A DNA stretch of 64,000 nt from Gerris lacustris. Taxonomy: Eukaryota > Arthropoda > Insecta > Hemiptera > Gerridae. Below the pieces are notes generated by a model. It searched no databases and was not told the DNA's origin. It saw only the letters and a program-made list of their open reading frames with translations. The stretch is from positions 20,209,106 through 20,273,105 of the forward strand of contig OX578282.1 of the NCBI GenBank assembly GCA_951217055.1, given 5' to 3'. The translations under genes were made by a program, and so were the position numbers. Below are positions 43,397-55,000 of this stretch, piece after piece (positions within the stretch are counted from its first letter, which is position 1; each line of letters opens with the position of its first letter).

Positions 43397-43874
43397 AAAT
43401 TATAGTCCAGGAGATAGCGTGCAAGAAAGTGTCTGACTAACATCAAGCTAGAATTTTGTTTCCCCCTAGAATTTCCCTTTACGGTGGACAATGTAATTTT
43501 CATGATCCTGAGTACAGAATTAGTTAGTAGACCAACAATCAAGTTGATGATAGTTTGTCGCTTGATATGTGACAACTTTGATTTGGAGTGATATTTGAAT
43601 AACTAACCTATCAAATGAAAAACTAACATCAACTTGATTTTTGATCTACTAACTAATTTGGTACTCAGGATAATGAAAATCACATTGTCCACCATAAAGG
43701 GCAGGATGTAGCCGCTATTCACCGGTTTGTTTTTTCTAATGCCTATTGTCAAGCTATGGACCCGTAAACGAACATTGAAGACCAAATATTCTAAAAGATT
43801 AACTTGTACACAAAATTTTAGCTTGGTGTTAGTCAGGCACTTTTTAGCACGCTATCTCCTGGACTATTTAATTT
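43397..43874. mobile_element. Foldback MITE, about 480 bp
   Basis: tatagtccaggagatagcgt at 43401 and acgctatctcctggactat near 43850-43868 are inverted ends. The inverted matching continues inward (gactaacatcaagcta / tagcttggtgttagtc, ggtggacaatgt / acattgtccacc, attagttagtag / ctactaactaat). The right arm carries about 85 extra bases (about 43713-43800). The open frames on the minus strand are chance. Confidence 0.85.
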
Positions 43875-44546
43875 ATTAGTTTAAAATATTTTTGAGTTAG
43901 GGAGGGTTCAAGAAGTGATTAAAAATGGCAACTGGTGTAGATAATTTGTGGAATGGTTAGGCAATGACTTCACAACTACTTTTTAAAGATATTGAATCAA
44001 GATGAGACCAAGCAATAAATAAGAATTTGAAGCCATTACAGAAATATAATTAAGAGTCAAATTAATTGACTCTTACTACCGGAACCTAAGCTATAGAAAT
44101 GGTAAATGTTTGGTTGAAGGAATACATGAGGGGAAACATATTAAGAAGCCTCCCTTTAAAAATGTAATAATACATTTTTAAAAATAGTAAGTAATTGAAT
44201 ACTTTTTTTTTGCCACTTCCTGAAATTAGACACTAATATTGTTAGGAAATTTAATCTATGATCATAAAAGAGTCTTCAATATACAAATAAACATTTAACA
44301 TAGACAGAATAAAGAAACCGGAGATTGAGATTCAAGTTCTTGGGGCCCCTCAATTAATAGGTAAAACGTACTTCTCGACTTTGCATAGAAATATTATATT
44401 TCTGAAGATAAATAACAAAATATAATCGAAGTAGGTCTCCTCTTCAGCTCAGACAGCCATTTTTAAAATATATATATATATATATTTTTTTAGAAATTTA
44501 TGCGCCATCACAATACTTTATTTAAAATCATATATTACACGTATCA

Positions 44547-44580
<34 letters not shown>

Positions 44581-45000
44581 AGCGGTCCGGTAAATCGAAC
44601 AAATCTTTCTCGTATAGATATTGATACTGCATTTAAACCACATATCTTATTTATTTATTTATTACTACTGAGCTTACCAGTAACGAAAGCAATGAGGTCG
44701 TTCTGGAGAACGAAATTTTTGTTAAGTGTATTTATAAAATTCCAAGAAAGAAATCCGTTTATATATTACGGAACATTCTTGGTTCCGTTTCTGCGTGTTG
44801 GTCTGTCAGTCGCTCAATTTATATACGATATTATATACGAGCCCTTAGACCCGTGGCAACAGGCTAAATTGTATACTTAGAAAAAAGTAAAATTAAGTAA
44901 ATTAATTTAGATGAGGTACAATAATCTATTTAAAGAGCAACAAATCAAATATATAATTTATATTTATTGGAATAAATAAGGTTGCCTTAGCTTAGCTACA
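43875..45000. other. Intron stretch
   Basis: A 25-nt A run ends near 44574. 44660-44830 (gagcttaccagtaacgaaag, gaggtcgttctggagaacga) is repeat family A in the opposite orientation. No gene. Confidence 0.5.
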
Positions 45001-45500
45001 ACAAATCATTTCAAGGTGCGTGGTCGGGGCACTTGATTATATAAATGATATGCCTAAATACGCTCTGGTGATTTTTTTTTGAGTATTGAAGGTAGTGCCT
45101 CTAAATTTGAAGCTATGATTTTTCTAAATATATGTATGTCAATTTAATCAAAAACGTTTCACACCCACTTCAAACTTGCCTACGCTCGCCCTATCAAAGT
45201 TATAACCAAAGAATTATATATTTTTGTAATCAGCCCGACGTACCCTAGCATATGATACCCCTTACGGTGTCGAAAAAAAATAAAAAAACTTTAACCCTTA
45301 AGTTTTTTTACCCTAATTTTTATGAATAATATTTTGTTTAAGTCGCTATATTTTTAAAATATGTGGGTAGGTACAAGACACATACATGCCAAATTTCAAA
45401 GTGATTGGACGAAAGGTGTAGCCGCGAGAGCGGGCGACCGGACGGACGGACAGACACACGCAGGAAAATATAAGGGTCCTTGGTCTAGCCTAAGGACCCT
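45001..45500 (+). repeat. Retroposon tail relic with CGGACGGACAGAC tract
   Basis: gcccgacgtaccctagcata, then ccaaatttcaaagtgattgg and acgaaaggtgtag, leading to gaccggacggacggacagac at about 45437, followed by taagggtccttggtctagcc. Retroposon 3' ends in this window repeatedly show 'compare text with a caaatttcaa phrase, then CAGAC repeats'. The 129-codon frame from 45361 is read-through and not a gene. Confidence 0.55.
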
Positions 45501-46830
45501 AAAAAACCCTTTTTTGGACTCTGGAATTTATAACTCCATCAAAATAGAATTTTCGCTCCATCCACACACACAATTTCTCAATTTCTTCTTCTGGGTAAAT
45601 GGAAAACTAAAATCAAGGCAAGCTATAATATTTCTATTGAATTCTATAATAATTATTGATTGCAAATTAAGAAGAAAAAGTAGCCATGATTTCTGTTTAG
45701 AAGCGACTCAGAATTTAGTCTTGAATCTTCTTTTAATAGTTTTAATTTAAAAGAACACCTGTCACCTCTACAATTTAATAATTGAAAATTCAATTAAATC
45801 TATTTGAAACTAGCTCTTCGTTAAATATTTTAAGAGAATCTTTTTTGTTTGTGTTTCCAAATTTTTAAACATTAAAGTAAAGTATGAAATAACGAAAAGC
45901 ACGAGAGTCTTTCAAAATAAATATACTAGTAACTCATAATAAAAATTCTTGGCATACTGAAATTCCTTGTTTTAATATTTAAAATTGAGAAAACTCATGT
46001 GTTGGTCACACCTAAGTTTGTTTTAGGTACCAAGGAAATATAAAATGAAAGGAAAAAAGCCCCGAATACTTGAAAGTAATAAGGAGTGCATGGAGAGGAA
46101 AAAGGGGCCGTCATTCAATCAGAAATTCCATTTCAGAAGCTTGACGGAGGTTCCCCTCCTGCTTCTAAACTCGGGCCAGGTCTTTGACTTATTAATTTAT
46201 TGGAATATCGGGAGAAAATTGACATTTTCATATCTTGGTACGGAGTACGGAAAGGGATGGAGGTAGGGAGAAAGTCATTCCGTATGTATTACATACCGAA
46301 CTAACACAATCTTTTCATTATTTCTAACTCTTACGAATAGGTGGAGGAAATACGGTATAACAGCTAAGGTGCTTGTGCCCTATAACGCCTTATTGAAGAG
46401 GTAAAAATCTTATATAAGAAAGACATTTAAACAACATTGTTTCCGCAACGCTATACAATCAACTTAAAAAGAACAATTTTCAAGATAACCTCAGTATGTT
46501 ATGGCTTGGAGAAATTGTTAAAACTTTAGTATATTTTTTTTATATGAATATTACGGTTTTTGATAAAACCTTAGAAGAATAAAGAAGCAATTTAATGGTT
46601 TGGAGTGAGCTAGATTCCTCCTAATAGTTTTAACACAGACTTTGATTTTATATATTACAATAGTACTATTATAACAATTATATAAATTTGTTAATTGAAC
46701 GAGCGTTCTTCATTACAGAGACTTTGTTTTTGTGTTATGTCTAACGATAACGCGAAAAAATTGACTTTTTTGAACGAAATTCGGCTCACACACAGGTGCA
46801 TCTCAGCATTAGGCATTTTTATACTTAATA
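45501..46830. other. Intron stretch
   Basis: AT-rich. 46045-46266 is open (73 codons, basic) with no recognisable domain or splice sites. No gene supported. Confidence 0.5.
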
Positions 46831-47512
46831 CTAGCTGACCTGGCGAACTTCGTACCGCCTAATAAACTTAATAACATAAGAAATGTATATCTGCTACCTT
46901 TGAAAAACCTTATAAATATTTTATTTAGTAAAAATAATGTTGCCTTAGATAAAAAATTTATATTAAAATTTGCAATATATACTTGTAGATTATACAATAT
47001 TGGCATAAGAGACACACAGATAAACTAACATTCATTTTTATTTATATAGATATAGATTATAGAAATATTTTCCCTGTATTTTCCATTTTACCCCCTCCTA
47101 AATGAAAATAGGACAAAAATATGTATATCAACAATTACTGTACTCTTAAAGAGCTTTTCAACAATATGAATCATTAAAGGTTTTCATTACTTTGACATTT
47201 GTACCTCGTACCCCTGTGTACCAAAATTTAAACATAGTTTTACTAACTCAGAAACCGTCCCGGGCATGCGTCCAACCCTTAATGTACTCTTAAGAGCTTT
47301 TCAACGATATGAATCATTAAAGGTTTTCATTACTTTAACATTTGTACCCTGTACCCCTGTGTACCAAAATTTAAACTTAGTTTTACTAACTTAGAAACCC
47401 TCCCGGGTATGCGCCCAACCATTCCCCAAAGTTTCATCGCAATTGGATGGACGGTTTGTGCAGAGATAAGAGACAGACAGACAGACAAACATTTTTATTT
47501 ATAAAAGATGAG
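46831..47512 (+). mobile_element. Retroposon fragments (ctagctgacctggcgaactt family)
   Basis: actagctgacctggcgaact at about 46830 is the widespread insect 'ctagctgacccggc' retroposon head. Two pieces of family B follow in tandem (ttaaagagcttttcaac, then ctgtgtaccaaaatttaaac, repeated), and the end is aagtttcatcgcaattggat, then ggacggtttgtgcagag, then a cagacagacagacaaac tract and tttataaaagatgaga. No ORF survives. Confidence 0.6.
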
Positions 47513-47860
47513 AAAATACGATTTTAATAAGAATATTCAAGTTTACTCTGAAAAATGTCGAAGGACCGCAAAATATTACTTTTGGCTGATTCTTATAAGT
47601 TCAATCAACAAAAGATTAAGCAAAAGGGACTCCACAGGAAAGGTATCCCTGAAAATGCATAACGCAGTATTCACCTAAAGAACCTAGATTGTAATTCTTT
47701 CTTGAATTCCATAATATCTCATTTATTGATTTAAAATAAACAATTTTTTTTAAAGCTGTTTGGTAAAATAAATTAAATAAATTAGCCAGTTTACGGGAAG
47801 ACAATTATGGGGACACAAGTCAAAAACGTTATGTTACTTTTTAGCTTAAAAACTCAAAAA

Positions 47861-49020
47861 AGTATAACAGGGAGTTAGAAATGCATAGGTGGTTTGTAAT
47901 CTAGTCTCCAGCTGTAGTGCCTTCCCCTACCGCGCTTCGTAGGGCCGAAGAAAGTCGAAAAAAGGCCATGTCTATTCTATTGCATGTCACGATTCTTCAA
48001 GTACACGACTACATTTTTAAATTCTCGTTTTTATATTTTACTTGCCCTTAATCATTACTGCAGTTCACTAATTCACTTAATCGTTTAATCAAGTCTAGAG
48101 CAGTGGTTTCTTTACCTTTTGATAACGACGACCCCCTTAAAATTTCCAAATGTAATAAATATAGTACCTAAATACCTTTCGAGGCCGTTTTATCTTTTTT
48201 TTGTTATACTATAAGTTTTTGCATTTATTATAAAAATATGGGTGGAGACGCTAAAATATTACTTCTTAATAAACTTGAAAAGAAGAAAAGTACTTTCTTT
48301 CTTCGTGCACAACATATGTTCGATTTAATTCCTAATATACAAACGCGAAAACTGAACGCTTAATTTTTTTTGACATTTTCATGTCTTTACTTAGGCACAT
48401 AAACGCGAAAAGTGTTACAAAAAAACGACACCAAAAAGCGTTACATGAAAATGTCTCACTGTCTTGCAGACTCGTATGCAAGCATTTTTTTAAATGGTTT
48501 TTCATTAAAAACATGCATGCGATATTTCGAGTAAAAATTAGCCCAGTAGTTTAAGCTCTACGTGTCTTCACAGATGAAAGACGATATACAGACATCACTA
48601 TTTTGGACTCAAATCCAATTTTGTCCAATTTTCGCGGCAATTCCAATTTTATCAAAAAATGTGTAAACATATCAAAATCTCCAAATCCAATTTTCGCGCT
48701 ATCACAATACTTAAGAATAATTTGTTTTCCATGTTTAATCAGAGCTTTAGCACCCCCAAATTTGGAACTAAAATTTATATCTTTTTTAAATGGTTTTTCA
48801 TTAAAAACACGCAGGCGATATTTCGTAAAAATTACCCTAGTAGTTTAAGCTCTACTCGTCTTCACAGATGAAAGACGATATACAGACATCACTATTTTGG
48901 ACTCAAATCCAATTTTGTCCAATTTTCGCGGCAAAAATGTCCAAATCAAATTTTATCAAAAAATGTGTAAACCTATAAGAATCTTCAAATCCAATTTTCG
49001 CGCAATCACAATACTTAAAA
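47861..49020 (+). repeat. Dispersed repeat with a 297-bp tandem duplication
   Basis: 47880-48480 matches 61980-62550 in order (ggagttagaaa, ctccagctg, cgaagaaagtcgaaaaa, tgtctcactgtcttg, actcgtatgcaag). Then ttttttaaatggtttttca at 48485 recurs at 48782, duplicating ctttcacagatgaaagacg-type text, cagacatcactattttggac and tccaattttcgcg. Chance frames occur on both strands. 47513-47860 to the left holds nothing recognised. Confidence 0.75.
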
Positions 49021-51064
49021 ATTATAAAATAAAACGTATTACAATAGAAAATAACAAGTACTCCTATGTTATTTAATCGCAGGGCTGCAAACTGGTTGTA
49101 AGGTCAAATTTACTGACTTCACTGACTAACTATGTGAAAATATTGACTAAATACCTACTAACATTACTGGCATCAATCCTTGTTATTATTTAAAAAAAAA
49201 AACAAAAAAAAAAAAAAAAAACAATGGCAAATCAAATAATTAATTAATTATTTTTAAAATTGGCCACCCTTCTCCCCACTGAGCAGCTATAAAAAAAAAT
49301 TGATCCTTGATAAAGAAACGCGATAAGTAGGTACCTAGCGAGTGCTGTGCAATCAAGTGCCAGAAAATATATAAAAACAAAGATACTTCCGCTTTCATCG
49401 TGACAATTTTTAACTGAGTAACGATGTTCTTATATTTCCTACAAGCCAGTTTTATATTTTGGGATAGATGTGAGGAAATATTTAATGCTGGCCAATGTTC
49501 CCTTTCTGTCGGTCTGTCGATCAATTTTTCGTCTGTCTATTATGAATTAAAGTATCAATTTATCAAAATTTAAAGAGCGCAGAAGGTTGAAATTAAGTTG
49601 AGGCTATCTGCGGGCTACTTTCGACAAACCATCCAATTTTCATAATAATCAGTTGAGTACTTTTGAAGATATAGGTCTAAATAAATGTATGTTTGTGCGC
49701 ATGTGCAAGATAAAATAATGGGCGCAGAAGGTTGAAACTTATATGGGATCAACAATGGGCTAAGTATGACCTACCATCCAAATTTCATTAAAATCGGAAG
49801 TGTTATTTTTAAGATATGTTGGTTCGCAAAAATACGTTAATGGATTTTCCAACTACAATATCTCGAAAACGGTATGTCTCACTTCAAACATGCATAGGAC
49901 CTTTTTTGTCACTTGTCTTCAAAAAATAAACCGTTTTGAGTAAAAAGTGAAAATAAGTAAATTTTGGACTTTAAGGGGGGGGGGGGGAGGGGTGATGCGC
50001 CCCCCAAGAGGGGGGAACTTTACTAATTCTTACTACTACACCCCTTAAGAGTGTTTCCACAAAGTTTCAAAACTTTATAAATTATTTCAACTATTATTCC
50101 TTATTTTCCTGGACTATGTTTCTATTCGTCAATTCCTGCTTTTTAGTATTTCTTATTCACATAAAGAGGTTAACATGAAAATTGTTCTTTGAAACACAAA
50201 CAATTTAGTAGAAATGTTTAACTGATTAGATCATTCATATAGGAATCTCTACATGTAATTTGAATAAACAATACGAATTTAAAGTTAACTATTCTTACTC
50301 ATGTTGTAAGAAAAGTTATGTCGTAATACCTGCGGAAATGTAGAACCAAAAATCTAAGGTTTGTATTTAAGGGCATCACAGTAAAATTATTTATCTTCTC
50401 TTATTTATCTTATCTTCTGCCAGTATTTAAGGGCAGAAGTAAAATTATTGGTTTCAAACAGTAAAGACCACTAAAAATTGGGTGTTTGTAAAATATTGAG
50501 GTTTTATATATATTTTATTTTTTTGTGAAGCTTTTGTCACGAATAACCTTTTGTATAAGTTACAAACAATCGTAAAATGATTTTTAGAAATTTACAGGAC
50601 TATATCAACAATAAATATTATATACAATGCTATCTCTTTCCATCTCTCTCACTTGTTTTATATATATACGTATATATATATATATTTGTAGTATTTGTGT
50701 GGGTCGTTGAAGGGTAAAAATAGACAAAATATATATTTGTGTGTGTGTGTGTGCGTGTAAATAATATTATAAGGGAAAGATAACAATGAAATGTAAAAAT
50801 AAATAAATGAATATTTAAAATTGTTCATTGTAAACATTATACCTTGTAAAAACAACTAATTAAAACAAATTCCAATCAATAGTCTACTGAATTTCTGGAA
50901 TGTTAAAGTAAATAAAGTTAACAAATATACAATTATACATGCTTCATGCACTCACCACTAATTTCTCTCAACCTTTAGTTACATATAATCAAATTAAAAA
51001 TTATTGTTTAAATACCCGCAGTGAATTTATGCATTCTTTTCCTTTACCTACATGTACGATTACC
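49021..51064. other. Intron stretch with simple repeats
   Basis: An A-rich run lies at 49190-49222. 49735-49850 is repeat family A (gggctaagtatgacctacca, ttaagatatgttggttcgc). A run of 13 G lies at 49975-49987. (TA)n and (GT)n are at about 50655-50758. No gene. Confidence 0.6.
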
Positions 51065-51205
51065 TAGACGTGAATCCGGCGATTGTCATGAAGACCCCTC
51101 TTCTGAGTATGTTACAGTATTCCTAGCCGCGATCATCGCTAGAGTCGCTAGTGTCGATCGCCAAGCGATTGCAACCACCTGCTCCTGGAGTAGTCATAGC
51201 CACAG
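51065..51205 (-). repeat. Dispersed repeat, copy 2 (inverted partner of 7610-7792)
   Basis: The plus strand carries cctcttctgagta, tcatcgctagagtcgct and aagcgattgca. The reverse complement follows the same order as 7610-7792. Type unknown. Confidence 0.6.
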
Positions 51206-51328
51206 CCAATAGCGTTCCTTCTTAAGTTCAGCTGGTGTATTATGTATTCCGTGAACATGCCATGTACGTGAACACGTACTACTACATAACTCCGCACTTA
51301 AGACTGATTTTTAAAAGTTTCTGTATTT

Positions 51329-51361
<33 letters not shown>

Positions 51362-52119
51362 CAGACTAACCTCGATTCATGAATGTTCGACTTAAGTCGA
51401 ATTCAAAGTCAAAGAGGAATAATGATATGGTCTGTCTTCGAATTTTTAATGTATAGTTATATATTAAGTGTTCATAGTTTAAAATCTATAAATAGGTTTA
51501 AAATAATAGTCTTTCTTCATTAGTAAAGAGGCAAAAAGAAGTTTCTTCTTGAAGCTAATCATTAAATTCACAAAAACTACCCATCACCCCACATCTACAA
51601 CCAGTTCGGTTCTGATAAACTGCTGCAATTGTCGCTGGAGACACTTGGAGGAAACATGTCAATCGCTGAACTCGCATTTAGGAAAACGTCTCTTAAATTT
51701 TATACTTAAATTCCTTTGTCAGATGTGTTTTCTGACGAGAAAGTATCATGTAATGTTCTTATACTGGCAACACTGTTTCCCAATAAATTTAGAACTGAAA
51801 TCATATCTGATTACATCTCTATAACTGAGTGTTTTACTAGTACTGTTAGGCAGTGAAGACAAATTTTACCATGTGATTTACTTTCGAAAAACCATCTAAA
51901 TTTCTTAAAAATCAGATAAATACTTAAAACATACATATATACATGTGCAAATACTTTTTTAAAACTGTATTTTGTTTATAGTAAATCTACATACATTAAT
52001 ATAAATATAGAAAAGATAAATTGACTATAGAGTAATAATTTTATCATGCAATATATTCTTATTTTAACTATGGTATTTAAGATATAAAAATAAGAACTTA
52101 ATATTATAATTGTATTTAC
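51206..52119. other. Intron stretch
   Basis: A T run at about 51330-51357. AT-rich with no gene. 51549-51824 is open by chance. Confidence 0.55.
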
Positions 52120-52188
52120 CTTTTACAAATCCTGAAGAATTGTTTACTGAGAGAGAGTTTGATGTCTTTGTTACAGGAGCAGGTATTT
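52120..52188 (-). CDS. DIP/lachesin-like protein, post-Ig3 linker exon e
   Basis: A 69-nt exon between ttattgttttag and gtaaatac on the minus strand. Its first two bases complete the Glu codon begun at the end of exon d, giving the join IKLE-EIPAPVTK, which matches the 'IKLYEIP' style of the Ig3 end in DIP proteins. The 22 codons then read Ser/Thr/Asn-rich, IPAPVTKTSNSLSVNNSSGF then VK, with overlapping N-glycosylation sequons (NNS, NSS). It is therefore a likely glycosylated stalk. Phase 1 on both sides. Confidence 0.9.
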
Positions 52189-52504
52189 CTAAAACAATAA
52201 AAAATAGCATTTATAATTTATTTCATGAAAAAAGGTATGCAATAATAAAATATTATAGTTAAAGAACATTTTTAAATAGCTGACACAATCTAACACCTTA
52301 ATATTGAAACTTGTAGAGATTTTACTGTAAATCGATTAGTATATTTATAAAGAATGAAATAAGTAACTTTTTAAAATAGTCTGCCAATCAGTGTGGCACA
52401 TAGCTTCCTCGCTTCCTACTGCGTATACTTTTGATTTTATGAAAACATACAATCTATTATTGTCTATTTATTTAATTTTTCCCTCCTTTTTTAAGCTGTC
52501 AAAA

Positions 52505-52760
52505 TTGTTTTGATAATGTGCGTAGAAGGTTGAAACTTATATGGGACTATAAATGGCTAATTATGACTAACCATCCAAATCGGACATGTTGTTTTTAAGA
52601 TTATGTCGGTTCTCAATAATCTTGGACATCCGACAGACCAACACTCAAACACACGACACGGGTACAAAAATGTCCCCTGGTATCTGAAACGGATTTTTGT
52701 CTTGGAATTTATAAAATTGAAGACATAAAATGATTTGTTCTTCGGAACGATCACATAGCT
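52505..52760 (+). repeat. Interspersed repeat family A, copy 3
   Basis: gaaacttatatgggactata, aattatgactaaccatccaa, ttttaagattatgtcggttc, a degenerate cagacc tract, and cttggaatttataaaattga at the end. The order is the same as at 9355-9612. Flanking 52189-52504 and 52761-53069 show no gene. Confidence 0.7.
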
Positions 52761-53069
52761 GCCGTTACCTTCTTATTCCATTACTTTTTATTTAATTTTT
52801 GTATTAAAATGCATGCAAAGGAAGGTCTTTGGGTCAACACTTAATTGTTATGGTTACCAGTATGCGTGAGTGTTACTTTGTATAACGCAAGGTGATAGAC
52901 ATGGATCATGTTTTTTTGATTATCCAGTTATGACTGAAAGTTAGAGATAAAGAGTAACTATCATATGACTCGTTCCTAGCAGATATTTTGCAAAACACTA
53001 TTAGCAAACTTAAAAAATATCCTGAGCTTACGATAGATATACATATTTAAAAATGTTGAAACATCTTAT

Positions 53070-53283
53070 TTTTTTATTCTTTTTGTTACGGTTTTTGTTT
53101 TCATTCCGACCGACACGTCATTAGGTTAATACAGGACGGATGATCCGGCCTCATTACTATCTACTCTATGTAATCATCATGTCTCATCTCTCTGGGATTT
53201 GATCTTACCAGATATATCGGTGATTTGACCTAGGTTTCAGGTGAAGTGGCGAGTACATTAACCACTCGGCTACGCCGGTTCAA
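53070..53283 (-). mobile_element. tRNA-derived SINE (gtagccgagtgg head)
   Basis: The minus strand begins accggcgtagccgagtggtt, a good A box of Ser/Leu-tRNA type. A B-box-like aagatcaaatccc lies at 53193-53205. A body follows, ending ggcctcat-style text and tcctgtattaacctaatgac at about 53123-53145, with an A/T-rich tail at 53070-53100. The same 3' end (tcctgtaatgacctaataag) occurs as a truncated copy at 57060-57135, showing that it is a dispersed family. Confidence 0.78.
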
Positions 53284-53562
53284 TATAAATATTTATATTT
53301 CCTTATTCTAGGTATTAACCCCGATTAAATAATAACTTTATCCTTCGTGTAAGTTAGAGAGTATTTTTAGATGGAAATTCACCAATTTTCAAAGCTATCC
53401 TGCAAATGATAAGCGGACAAGTGAACTAAATTTCTTTTAGGTTTCGATCCCTAATCCACCAATCCAACATAAATTGTAGGTGGGTTCAAAATCATAGACA
53501 GGCAAGGCAACTATATTAGAATAAAAAAGTAATTAAACATTTTAGCAGTAGGAGAAGATTAC

Positions 53563-53712
53563 CTTCTAGCTTGATGACTCCGTCAGTCTCGCCTAGTGAG
53601 TTTTTTGCGACACACTGATAAGAGCCGAAGTCTCTATCAGTAACATTACGTATCCTCAGCCTCATTTGTCTTGAGTAGCCTTGATCTGTAGTCCAGGCTT
53701 CGTACTTTTCAC
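53563..53712 (-). CDS. DIP/lachesin-like protein, exon d (second half of Ig domain 3)
   Basis: A 150-nt exon, acceptor tttgacag, donor gtaatc, phase 1 on both sides. It encodes GEKYEAWTTDQGYSRQMRLR, then IRNVTDRDFGSYQCVAKNSL, then GETDGVIKLE. The D-x-G-x-Y-x-C block is the F-strand signature of an Ig domain and its Cys pairs with the Cys in exon c. IRNVTDRDFGSYQCVAKNSL followed by GETDG is the diagnostic text of DIP and lachesin proteins. The sequon NVT is a likely glycosylation site. DIPs are GPI-anchored or membrane-held synaptic adhesion proteins that bind Dpr partners, mainly through Ig1 (family knowledge, not seen here). Confidence 0.96.
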
Positions 53713-54411
53713 CTGTCAAATAAATACCTATACTTTACATTACATATGTTCAGTTACATCAATTATGTAATTTAACATGATTAAGAATAAAGGAAAATGA
53801 ATTTCCACTAAAAGTAACTTTGATGTACAAAGCTGGGTTTCAAGCATTGCATGTCATATTCAGTGCTGACAAAAATAATCATATGATTATAACTGTTATG
53901 TTAAGTTACAAAACACTATACCTATTAAACTATGATATACTTATCAAAGATACCTTTAACGTGTGTCGAATATTGCTTGCAAGTTGGCTCAATCAGTAGT
54001 ACAATTTCAGATAAGCTTATATGCATGTCACTTAAACACTATTATCAATATTGCTAATCACAATTGTAAATTATTATTATCAATATTGCTAATCACAATT
54101 GTAAATTATAATTGTTATTATCAATATTGTTAATCAAAATTGTAAATTATAATTGTTATTATCAATATTATAAATTATAATTGTCAAATAATCATCAAAA
54201 CTCTATTTTATTAGAAATTGAAGTTTTAAAGATACAGTTGTTTCTAGATGAGCAGTAGAGTTACTTGATTTAGGAATAAAGAAGACCAGTCATATTCCTA
54301 CCTCTATCTTAACTCCTACATTCTTTCTCTTGAGCATTTAAACTCGGCATATCGGCACTGAAGACTAAAGTTCACTGGCTTTATACAATGAAGTTATTTT
54401 TAGTGGGAGAT
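53713..54411. other. Intron stretch with short tandem repeat
   Basis: At 54040-54190 the phrase atcaatattgctaatcacaa, then ttgtaaatta, is repeated about four times with variation. No gene. Confidence 0.65.
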
Positions 54412-55000
54412 GCCTTTCTTTATTCATTTAAAAAAATATTGGCTGTACCATAACAGAAACACTTCACCGTAAACTTTTTGACTTATGATCTTGCTTATTT
54501 AGGAGACTGTGATCCTACATATTAAGAAAACTTATGATCCTACATATTAAGGAGACTAGTAATCCTATTAAGAAAAGACGACGCTCACTCTTATCCAGCC
54601 TAGCCCCAATACGTTCCATGCTAATCTTGGGCGTCTGGGCGTGTAGTGTGGCCACTCCAACATTGGCAATGATCGTCAAATGTTGAAGGATAGAAGGTAT
54701 TGGAACAGAACAACCAGGACCTTCCAGCCTAAAGAGAATATTCACTATACCATAATAGACACACTTTAACGCAATTATGAAAACTTTCCTATGAAGAAAA
54801 CGTATGATCCTACATATTAAGGCGACTAGTGACCCTATTAAATAAAGACGAGACAGACTCTTGTCTAGCCTAGCTCCAATACGTTCAAGGTTTGTCATGG
54901 GCGAGTAGTGTGTCCACTCCAACATTGGCAATGATCCTCAAATGTTGAAGGCTGGAAGGTATTGAAAGCAGAGAACAACTAGAACCTTCTAGCCTCCTCC
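54412..55000 (-). repeat. 270-bp tandem repeat that keeps a 138-codon frame open
   Basis: tacatattaaggagactag at 54541 recurs at 54811, a period of 270 bp. A degenerate third start lies near 54430-54535. On the minus strand a single frame (54931-54515) crosses both units and encodes the repeated peptide ERIGARLDKS-xRLxLIG-LV-LICRII 90 residues apart, with hydrophobic stretches. Because 270 is a multiple of three, the frame survives duplication. It lies inside an intron of the Ig gene on the same strand, with no sign of splice use. No family recognised. Confidence 0.7.

Noticed and set aside
45361..45750. A 129-codon plus-strand frame.
   Set aside because: It starts in a retroposon tail with CAGAC repeats and has no recognisable domain.
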